Assembly (NCBI RefSeq): GCF_000178955.2
Contig: NC_016631.1
Span: 2,480,001-2,544,000, forward strand
Source: Granulicella mallensis MP5ACTX8
GTDB lineage: Bacteria > Acidobacteriota > Terriglobia > Terriglobales > Acidobacteriaceae
Direction: 5' to 3'
Length of the DNA: 64,000 bases
Part shown: positions 1 to 7,615 of the stretch, one piece after another
Position numbering within the stretch: position 1 is the stretch's first letter
Layout: each line of letters opens with the position of its first letter
Notes under the pieces: model-generated
Told to the model about the DNA's origin: nothing
Seen by the model: only the letters and a program-made list of their open reading frames with translations
Database searches by the model: none
Position numbers and translations under genes: made by a program

Positions 1-738
1 TTCGAGGGCTTCGGCTGCGATGGAGCGGTCGAGCGCGAGTGTGGCGCCGGCGACAGCCCCGGAGCCGAGTGGGCAGAAGTTCATGCGGACACGGGCATCG
101 GAGAAGCGCGAGGAGTCGCGCTCCAGCATGCTGACGTAGGCGAGCAGCCAGTGCGCGACGAGGACGGGTTCTGCGCGCTGCAGGTGCGTATAGCTGGGCA
201 TGACGGCATCGCCGGCGAGTTCGGCGAGGCTGATGAGGGCGGTGCGCCAGTCGCGCAGGTCGGAGAGCGTCTGGTCGATGGCGTCGCGGACGAAGAGGCG
301 CATGTCCGTGGCGATCTGCTCGTTGCGGCTGCGGCCGGTGTGGAGCTTGAGCGCAAGGCTGCCGACCTCGCGGGTGAGCTCGAGCTCGACGTAGTGATGG
401 ATGTCCTCGGCCTGCGGTGCGCTGGCGACGATGGCCGCGCCGATCTGCTGGGTGCTGCTGGTGTACTCCGGTTGGCCGGAGGTGGCAGAGATGCGATGTG
501 CCCAGGCGTCTGTGCGCTGGCCCACGGCCTCCAAGCCGCGAAGCATCTTGTCGAGCTCGTCGGGCGTGAGGATGCCGGCGGCTGCGATGGTGCGGGCGTG
601 GGCGCGGCTGGCGGCTACTTCTTGCGGGAGGAGGCGCCAGTCGAAGGGGAAGGAGCGCTGCCATTGCTCGAAGTCGTAGTCGAGGGGTTCACGGAAGCGG
701 CCGGACCACATCTTTGCGGATTGTTGTTGTTCTGACAT
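1..738 (-). CDS. argH: Argininosuccinate lyase, N-terminal part (cut by window edge)
   Basis: The last enzyme of arginine synthesis, which splits argininosuccinate into arginine and fumarate in the cytoplasm. The 246 visible residues start MSEQQQSAKMWSGRF, the usual ArgH opening. They contain the substrate-binding stretch HTGRSRNEQ near residue 125 and YTHLQRAEPV near residue 180. The GSSxMPxKxN signature of the fumarase/aspartase superfamily would lie beyond the window, so completeness cannot be judged. The ATG at 738 is the only start giving this N-terminus. It is the last visible gene of the arg operon, separated from argG by a 132-base gap that holds an inverted repeat. Confidence 0.95.
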   Translation of the reverse strand, partial: MSEQQQSAKMWSGRFREPLDYDFEQWQRSFPFDWRLLPQEVAASRAHARTIAAAGILTPDELDKMLRGLEAVGQRTDAWAHRISATSGQPEYTSSTQQIGAAIVASAPQAEDIHHYVELELTREVGSLALKLHTGRSRNEQIATDMRLFVRDAIDQTLSDLRDWRTALISLAELAGDAVMPSYTHLQRAEPVLVAHWLLAYVSMLERDSSRFSDARVRMNFCPLGSGAVAGATLALDRSIAAEALE

Positions 739-801
739 CGTTTGTTACAGCCTCAATCATTACTGCCTGTTCAGAGAAGGATATTTCTTTAGCGAGAATG
801 C

Positions 802-856
802 AGGGCCAGAGGCCCGACTTATGGTGGTGGCTGGTATGAGTCGGGCCTTTGGCCCT
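802..856. repeat. Inverted repeat between argG and argH
   Basis: Two 18-base arms (802-819 and 839-856) are complementary except for one position and enclose a 19-base loop. Each arm holds the core GGGCC-(A/T)(G/T)-(A/T)GGCCC. A shorter perfect hairpin with a similar GGGCC/GGCCC core occurs at 32,351-32,371. No T-run follows on the minus strand, so it is not a typical intrinsic terminator. It may be a REP-like element or an RNA structure that stabilises or attenuates the mRNA between argG and argH. Confidence 0.6.
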
Positions 857-870
857 CAACTGCAGAGTCG

Positions 871-2235
<1,365 letters not shown>

Positions 2236-2269
2236 TTACAAAACAAGTGGTGTAAGCGAGTTAGATTAC

Positions 2270-2713
2270 TTAGTTGTTGAGTTGAAGGAAAACGTCACTG
2301 TGTTTTGCCACGTATTCTTCCATTCGCTGCCATACGCTCTCGTCTCCACAAACCTCGTCGCCGAGAGTAAACAATTCGCTAGTCTCGTCGAGCGTGCTCA
2401 TGAATTCGTTCCTCTTCTCTTCATTCATTTCTGGATGATCGAACGGAAAGAGTGCGACAGCTCTATCGAGTTTGTTCGCTGCTTCCTGTGCCCCAATTTC
2501 ACGGTAAGCATTCGAGAAAACGGAGTACGGAGGAGTATGGGGAAAGTCGTTTTCAAAGATGTACCGGAACCCGCCGTTGTCGATCATTGCTTGTACGGTG
2601 TAAAGAATGGCGACGGGTTGCAGCACAGGCGGAAGCTTGGTCGGGTCACCCCCAACCTCATCGAGCTTTTTGTAGACTGCTTCTGCTGCCAGATCTAATT
2701 GCGACTTCTCCAC
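2270..2713 (-). CDS. DUF4375 (DMP19-like) protein inside the arginine operon
   Basis: A 147-residue acidic cytoplasmic protein without signal peptide or membrane segment. The stretch MIDNGGFRYIFEND, then IGAQEAANKLDRAVALFP, resembles the DUF4375 family, which includes the DNA-mimic protein DMP19 of Neisseria. This is recognition from memory of the pattern. The start is a GTG with AAAGGA about 6 bases upstream. It lies 17 bases after argF and 58 bases before argG, on the same strand, so it is probably transcribed with them. No role in arginine synthesis is known for this family; it may be a passenger or a regulator. Confidence 0.75.
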   Translation of the reverse strand: MEKSQLDLAAEAVYKKLDEVGGDPTKLPPVLQPVAILYTVQAMIDNGGFRYIFENDFPHTPPYSVFSNAYREIGAQEAANKLDRAVALFPFDHPEMNEEKRNEFMSTLDETSELFTLGDEVCGDESVWQRMEEYVAKHSDVFLQLNN

Positions 2714-2730
2714 ATCTATTCCTTTACGTA

Positions 2731-3867
2731 CTAGCGTTTGCTGCGGGCCTGCAGGCCGCCGCGATTGCGATGAGAGGGGATGCGCTTGGCTCCGCCGAGC
2801 AGCATGAGGATGATGGCCTTCTGCGCGTGCAGGCGGTTCTCAGCCTGGTCGAAGACGACCGACTGCGGCCCGTCGAGCACGGCGTCTGTCACCTCGGCTC
2901 CGCGGTGGGCGGGGAGGCAATGCATGAAGGCGGCCGACGGTTGGGCGAGCGCCATGAGTTCTTCGTTGACCTGGAAGGGCTTGAAGATGGGCGCGCGGCG
3001 TGCGGCTTCGTGCTCCTGGCCCATGCTGGTGCAGACGTCGGTGTAGATGGCGTCCGCGCCCGTGGCGGCCTTGATGGGATCGTGCGTGAGCGTGAGCGAG
3101 CCGCCGGTGTTCTCCGCGATCTCGATGGTCTTGTGAATGATGTCCAGCTTGGGCCCGAAGTTCTTCGGGGTCGCAACGGTGCAGTGCGCTCCGAGCAAGG
3201 CGGCTGTCAGCATGAGCGAGTGGCAGACGTTGTTGCCGTCGCCCACGTAGGTGAACTTGAGGCCCATGACCGAACCGAAGCGCTCTTCCAGCGTCATGAA
3301 GTCGGCGATGGCCTGGCAGGGGTGCTCGATGTCCGAGAGTGCGTTGATGACGGGAATCTTGGCGTTCTCCGCCATCTCGGTGACGGTGTCGTGCGAGTAG
3401 GTGCGCAGAACGATGACGTTCATCCAGCGCTCGAGATTGCGCGCAACATCAGGAATCGACTCGCGCTCGCCGAGCGGAGAGCTTGTCTGGTCAACGAAGA
3501 CGGCATTGCCGCCGACGGTGTTCATCGCGGTCTCGAAGGTCAGCCGCGTGCGCAGCGAGGCCTTCTCGAAGAACATCACCATCTGCTTGGCATCGAGTGC
3601 GTGGCGGAAGTCCTCGGGCTGGGTTTTAACGGCGTGGGCCAGTTCCATAATGGCAGCCATCTCCGGCACGGAGAGATCGGTGATGGAGCAAAGGTCACGG
3701 CCTGCGAGACCCTTTGCGGTCTCGGTGAAGGCGCTGTCGGACTGGATGCCAAGAGTAATGGCGGGCTTCGGGATATCGGTGAGGCTCTTGTGATTCATAG
3801 CTGTGGTCTTGTTCTCTTCGTTGATGTCTATCATGTCGTCTGCGTTTTCAGCGGCCTTGTTATCCAT
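2731..3867 (-). CDS. argF: Ornithine carbamoyltransferase
   Basis: Makes citrulline from ornithine and carbamoyl phosphate. The 378-residue product has the carbamoyl phosphate loop SLRTR at residues 104-108, HPCQ at 182-185, an ornithine loop in the form DVCTSMGQE at about 277-285, and HCLPAHRG at 316-323. The last motif reads AHRG as in ornithine enzymes, not AERG as in acetylornithine transcarbamylases. The ATG at 3867 overlaps the end of argD by 8 bases and has GGAGAA before it. It adds roughly 50 residues, rich in Asp, Glu and Asn, before the conserved domain. An internal ATG at 3798 is a weaker start without a ribosome site. Confidence 0.95.
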   Translation of the reverse strand: MDNKAAENADDMIDINEENKTTAMNHKSLTDIPKPAITLGIQSDSAFTETAKGLAGRDLCSITDLSVPEMAAIMELAHAVKTQPEDFRHALDAKQMVMFFEKASLRTRLTFETAMNTVGGNAVFVDQTSSPLGERESIPDVARNLERWMNVIVLRTYSHDTVTEMAENAKIPVINALSDIEHPCQAIADFMTLEERFGSVMGLKFTYVGDGNNVCHSLMLTAALLGAHCTVATPKNFGPKLDIIHKTIEIAENTGGSLTLTHDPIKAATGADAIYTDVCTSMGQEHEAARRAPIFKPFQVNEELMALAQPSAAFMHCLPAHRGAEVTDAVLDGPQSVVFDQAENRLHAQKAIILMLLGGAKRIPSHRNRGGLQARSKR

Positions 3868-5122
3868 TTGCTTCTCCAACCAGCGTGGCGCTGGATTTGC
3901 TGTGGAGCGTGAACAGCTCGTCAAGCGCAGCGACCGCATGGTCGACGTGTTCGCGCTGAAGGATATAGGGAGGAAGGAAACGCAGTACGGTTTCGTGAGT
4001 GCGATTGAGGATGATGTGGCGGGCTAACATGCCGCTCAGGATCTCTTTCGCAAGGTCCGCGGATTCGATTTCGATGCCGATCATCAGGCCGCGTCCGCGA
4101 ACTTCCTTGATGACGGTGTGCTTTTGCTGCAGGTCACGCAGGCGCGAGACGAAGTAGCCGCCTACGTCGTTGATATGGTCGAGCACCTTTTCCTGCTTCA
4201 TCGCATCGATGACGGCGATGGCCACAGCGGTAGCCAGGGGATTTCCGCCGAAGGTGGTGCCGTGCATCCCGGGCGTGATGGCGCGGGCGGCCTCTTCGGT
4301 GCAGAGCATCGCACCGATGGGAACGCCGCCGCCGAGCGGCTTGGCCAGCGTGGTGACATCGGGCTGAATGCCGTACTGCTGATAGGCGCACCAGGTGCCG
4401 GTGCGACCCATGCCGCTTTGGATCTCATCGAGTAATAGCAATGCTCCTGTCGAATCGCAGAGTTCGCGTGCCGTGGCCAGGAACTCCTGCGAGACGGGGT
4501 TGATGCCGCCTTCGCCCTGAATGACTTCGATGGCAATTGCGCAGACATCGCTGGAGAACGCTGCGCGAAGTGCTGCAACGTCGTCGAAGGGAACGAACTC
4601 GACATCGGGCATCACGGGAGCGAAGGGGGAACGGTACTTCTCCTTGTGCGTCGTGGCGACGGAGCCCATGGTGCGGCCGTGGAAGCTGTGTTCGAGCGCC
4701 AGGAACTTCGTTCCGATGTTCTTGCCTTCAGAGCGCAGCAGGCCTGCATGAGCGCGGGCGAGCTTCAGCGCGGCCTCCCAGGCTTCAGTGCCGCTGTTGC
4801 AGAAGAACACGCGGTCCATGCCGGTGATCTCGGTCAGGCGCAGTGCGAGCTCCGTGGTGCCGCGATGGTGGAAGAGGTTCGACGTGTGCAGAAGCTGGCG
4901 GCTCTGGGTAGCGATGGCCTCGGTGATAGCCGGATGGCCGTAGCCCAGGGCGCAGACGCCGATGCCGCTCAGCAGGTCGAGGTAGTCGTTGCCCTTTTCG
5001 TCGCGCAGGTGCACGCCTTCTCCGCTGACAAAGAGCAGGGGATAGCGTTCATAGGTCTGCAGCAGAAGCTTCGATTCGGCTACCTGCAAGTCCTGAAGTG
5101 TATTGCCTGTTGCGTGGTTCAT
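3860..5122 (-). CDS. argD: Acetylornithine aminotransferase
   Basis: PLP enzyme that transaminates N-acetylglutamate semialdehyde to N-acetylornithine, possibly also acting in lysine synthesis. The 420-residue class III aminotransferase has the phosphate-binding SGTEA at 110-114, DEIQSGMGRTG at 232-242 and the PLP lysine in TLAKPLGGG (K261). The usual SGTEANEAA reads SGTEAWEAA here, a Trp for Asn change. A near-perfect Shine-Dalgarno GGAGGTGAT lies 6 bases before the ATG, inside the end of argB. The gene overlaps argB by 4 bases (ATGA) and argF by 8, which suggests translational coupling. Confidence 0.95.
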   Translation of the reverse strand: MNHATGNTLQDLQVAESKLLLQTYERYPLLFVSGEGVHLRDEKGNDYLDLLSGIGVCALGYGHPAITEAIATQSRQLLHTSNLFHHRGTTELALRLTEITGMDRVFFCNSGTEAWEAALKLARAHAGLLRSEGKNIGTKFLALEHSFHGRTMGSVATTHKEKYRSPFAPVMPDVEFVPFDDVAALRAAFSSDVCAIAIEVIQGEGGINPVSQEFLATARELCDSTGALLLLDEIQSGMGRTGTWCAYQQYGIQPDVTTLAKPLGGGVPIGAMLCTEEAARAITPGMHGTTFGGNPLATAVAIAVIDAMKQEKVLDHINDVGGYFVSRLRDLQQKHTVIKEVRGRGLMIGIEIESADLAKEILSGMLARHIILNRTHETVLRFLPPYILQREHVDHAVAALDELFTLHSKSSATLVGEANG

Positions 5123-5901
5123 GCGACCATCACCTCCGTTCCATCGTTTACGCGTGAGTTCAAGAGATCGGGGAGAACTTTGGCGCTCTCTGCGGGAAGG
5201 ATACGCACCCGCTTGACCCCATGCATCAATGCTTCCTTACAAGCGTTCAGTTTCGGCAGCATGCCGCCGGAGACGACCGACTGCTCTTCCAGGGCTGCAA
5301 CCTCCTTAAGCCGGAGCCAGCGCATCACCTTGCCGTCAGCTCCTTTGACACCCGGTACGTCGGTAAGAAAGACGAGGACATCGGCCTGTGTGGCTACAGC
5401 ACAGGCCGAGGCCATCTCGTCGGCGTTGATGTTGTAGTACTCACCGTCGAAACCGAGCGCTATAGATGAGATGACAGGAACGGCTCCCATGGTCCAGATG
5501 GCATCGAGCCACTTGGGGTCGGTTGCCGCGATTTCGCCCACAAACCCAAGATCCGGTGTGGTTTTTTTCTTGCGCGCGCGGAAGACGTGACCGTCGCCTC
5601 CCGTCAGGCCGACTGCCTGTTGTCCGCACTGGTCGAGCGCTGCCACCAGCGATTTGTTCACGCGGCCGCCGAGCACCATCAGCGCGGCATCGCGGGTTTC
5701 CGCATCGGTGATGCGCAGGCCGGCGACGAACTCGCTCTTTTTACCCATCTGCGCGAGCAATTTTGTGAGCTGTACGCCACCGCCGTGGACGAGGGCAACC
5801 TGGTTGCCGTCCCTGGCGAGATCGGCGACGGACTTGGCGCAGAGCTGCAGCAGGTCGGGTCTTTCGAGCGCTGCGCCGCCGAGCTTTACAACATATTTCA
5901 T
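5119..5901 (-). CDS. argB: Acetylglutamate kinase
   Basis: Phosphorylates N-acetylglutamate, the second step of arginine synthesis. The 260-residue amino-acid kinase has KLGG at 6-9, HGGG at 39-42, RVNKSLVAAL near 80 and NINADEMAS in the nucleotide site. The protein is short, like the E. coli enzyme (258), and lacks the N-terminal helix found in arginine-inhibited kinases. That suggests it is not feedback-inhibited by arginine, so pathway control may rest on ArgR. It overlaps both argC and argD by 4 bases (ATGA). Confidence 0.95.
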   Translation of the reverse strand: MKYVVKLGGAALERPDLLQLCAKSVADLARDGNQVALVHGGGVQLTKLLAQMGKKSEFVAGLRITDAETRDAALMVLGGRVNKSLVAALDQCGQQAVGLTGGDGHVFRARKKKTTPDLGFVGEIAATDPKWLDAIWTMGAVPVISSIALGFDGEYYNINADEMASACAVATQADVLVFLTDVPGVKGADGKVMRWLRLKEVAALEEQSVVSGGMLPKLNACKEALMHGVKRVRILPAESAKVLPDLLNSRVNDGTEVMVA

Positions 5902-6980
5902 AGCAGTCCTTCTGACTCATGCCATCCGGCCATGAGGTTCATGTTCTGCACGGCTTGCGAAGCCGCGCCTTTCAAGAGATTGTCGAGACACGAGATCACG
6001 ACGAGACGCTTCCCGTCGGGAGAAAGTTGAAATCCGATATCGCAGAAGTTGTTGCGGACCACGTGTTGAATCTGCGGAAGCATGGGAGAGCGGCGAACGC
6101 GAACCATCGGACTACTGATGTAGAACTCGTCGAAGCAATCCTGGATTTTCTTGATGCTGCCCACTTCATTTAAGCGTACGTAGATTGTTGAAAGGATACC
6201 GCGTGGGATGGGCAACAGGTGCGGCGTGAACTGAATCTGCTCCGTGGTGAGGTGGAGCTGTTCGAGCATTTCGCCGGTGTGCCGGTGTCCGAAGACTGCG
6301 TAGGCTGAGAGGTTATCGGCGGCGTACATGAAATGGGTTCCGGGCGACGGGGTTTTGCCCGCGCCGCTGACGCCGGACTTCGAGTCACAGATGATGCCGC
6401 AGTCGAGATCCGCAAGGTTGGCGCGAAGCAGAGGCGCGAGCGCCAGGATGATCGAGGTCGCATAACAACCCGGATTCGCGACGAGGCGGGCATTCGCGAT
6501 GGCGGGACCGTGCAGCTCCGGCGAGCCGTAGACAGCCTCTGCTTGCAGGGTGGCTGCGGCAGCAGGGTCGGAATCTGTGAGCTTGTAGATGGCGCGATTG
6601 TCGGCCTCTTGCAGACGCCACGCGGCGCTCAGGTCGACGACCTTGATGCCGTGCGCGAGGGCGATGGGCGCCCACTCGCGAGCCTGTTCATGGGGGGTCG
6701 CGAGGAAGAGCAGCTCGATGCCTTCGCGCTGGAGCTGGTCCCAGTCGAAGGGAGAGACACTGAGATTATCGGCGTTCGCGAGGCCGGAGAGCTGGGGATG
6801 CAGGCTGGTCAGCGCGACCGATCCACCGTCGGCGCCGGGACCGTCCATACGGCCCAGAAACATGGGCGGCGTTAGAACCAGGCGTGGGTGGCAGAGAAGC
6901 AGACGCGCGAGTTCGGCCCCGGCGTATCCGCTGACGCCGGCCACCGCCGTGCGCAGCGTAGTGGCAACTGTTTTAGGCAA
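5898..6980 (-). CDS. argC: N-acetyl-gamma-glutamyl-phosphate reductase
   Basis: NADPH-dependent reductase of the third step of arginine synthesis. The NADP-binding loop GVSGYAGAEL is at about residues 15-24 and the catalytic cysteine is in NPGCYATS (Cys172), followed by DSKSGVSGAGK and the FGHRHTGEM region. No ATG is available. The TTG at 6980 is preferred because GAGG lies about 6 bases upstream; another TTG at 6992 would add four residues. Either way the gene begins inside the end of argR and ends overlapping argB by 4 bases. Confidence 0.93.
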   Translation of the reverse strand: MPKTVATTLRTAVAGVSGYAGAELARLLLCHPRLVLTPPMFLGRMDGPGADGGSVALTSLHPQLSGLANADNLSVSPFDWDQLQREGIELLFLATPHEQAREWAPIALAHGIKVVDLSAAWRLQEADNRAIYKLTDSDPAAAATLQAEAVYGSPELHGPAIANARLVANPGCYATSIILALAPLLRANLADLDCGIICDSKSGVSGAGKTPSPGTHFMYAADNLSAYAVFGHRHTGEMLEQLHLTTEQIQFTPHLLPIPRGILSTIYVRLNEVGSIKKIQDCFDEFYISSPMVRVRRSPMLPQIQHVVRNNFCDIGFQLSPDGKRLVVISCLDNLLKGAASQAVQNMNLMAGWHESEGLL

Positions 6981-7413
6981 TGTAAGCCTCAATTCGGGTT
7001 TTTAAGATCTCTGCTCTACGAGCATCGGCGCAGATGATCAATACAGTGTTATCGCCGGCGATGGTTCCCACCACCTCGTCCCATTCTTCATAGTCCATGC
7101 CGGCGGCGACAGGCTGTGCTCCGCCCGTCGTCGTGAGAACGACGAGAAGGTTCTGAGCCTGGCGTACCTCGAGGCTAAAGTTCCGCAGAACATCCTGAAG
7201 CATGGGGAAGTCATTCTCCTCATGCTCTGCGCCGTTCGGCAGCGCGTAGCCGCCGGGGCCTTTCATCAGCTTCAGTTCGCGGATATCGCGGGAGAGTGTT
7301 GCCTGCGTTACATGGATGCCTTTGCCGGCCAGTTTGCGCCGCAGTTCGTCCTGGTTGGTGACGGAGGTCTTTACCAGGAGGTCTTTGATCGCGTTGTGCC
7401 GGTGACTTTTCAT
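6973..7413 (-). CDS. argR: Arginine repressor
   Basis: Arginine-responsive DNA-binding regulator of 146 residues. The N-terminal winged helix holds the recognition segment TQATLSRDIRELK (about 36-48). The C-terminal hexamerisation and arginine-binding domain has VVGTIAGDNTVLII near residue 115. It is the first gene of the operon and overlaps argC. Two ARG boxes 68-106 bases upstream of its ATG, one on the promoter -10, indicate autoregulation and control of the whole arg operon. Confidence 0.95.
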   Translation of the reverse strand: MKSHRHNAIKDLLVKTSVTNQDELRRKLAGKGIHVTQATLSRDIRELKLMKGPGGYALPNGAEHEENDFPMLQDVLRNFSLEVRQAQNLLVVLTTTGGAQPVAAGMDYEEWDEVVGTIAGDNTVLIICADARRAEILKTRIEAYIA

Positions 7414-7480
7414 GCATTATGCCGTTCCTGGTCCCGAATTTTTAAGCAGAGAAATGCGTGACGAAAAATCAGCCACGCAC

Positions 7481-7498
7481 TGTGCATAAAAATCCAAA
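7481..7498. promoter_or_regulatory. argR: ARG box 1 (ArgR operator)
   Basis: The 18 bases TGTGCATAAAAATCCAAA fit the consensus TNTGNATWWWWATNCANA at every fixed position. It begins the tandem operator upstream of argR and covers the likely transcription start of the promoter at 7504-7532. Confidence 0.85.
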
Positions 7499-7501
7499 CA
7501 C

Positions 7502-7519
7502 TATGTATAAATATACATG
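7502..7519. promoter_or_regulatory. argR: ARG box 2 (ArgR operator over the -10)
   Basis: TATGTATAAATATACATG fits the same consensus at all but the last position and is nearly palindromic. It lies 3 bp from ARG box 1, giving the 21 bp centre spacing seen for paired boxes in E. coli. It contains the -10 hexamer of the arg promoter, so bound ArgR should block RNA polymerase. Confidence 0.87.
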
Positions 7520-7532
7520 AGCCCTGCGTCAA
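7504..7532 (-). promoter_or_regulatory. Promoter of the arg operon
   Basis: Reading the minus strand, TTGACG (7532-7527) is followed after exactly 17 bases by TATACA (7509-7504). The predicted start lies near 7497, giving a leader of about 85 bases before argR. The -10 is inside ARG box 2. Confidence 0.7.
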
Positions 7533-7604
7533 GACCTCGTGGCGCGCCGCTCAAAAATACTTGTGGAGAAACGTCCGGACTTTCCTCCAGTGAGTTTTCG
7601 GACG

Positions 7605-7610
7605 TATAGT
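7605..7610 (+). promoter_or_regulatory. Possible -10 element just upstream of gltB
   Basis: TATAGT ends only five bases before the gltB ATG, with a poor -35 (TTTCCT at 7581-7586, 18 bp spacer). If used, transcription would start at about the ATG and the mRNA would be leaderless. No Shine-Dalgarno sequence is visible in front of that ATG. Confidence 0.35.
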
Positions 7611-7615
7611 GAACC

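Noticed and set aside
7433-7450. A third ARG box-like sequence in the argR leader
   Set aside because: It misses three fixed positions of the consensus and is 31 bp from the nearest box, so it does not fit the 21 bp phasing of the clear pair.
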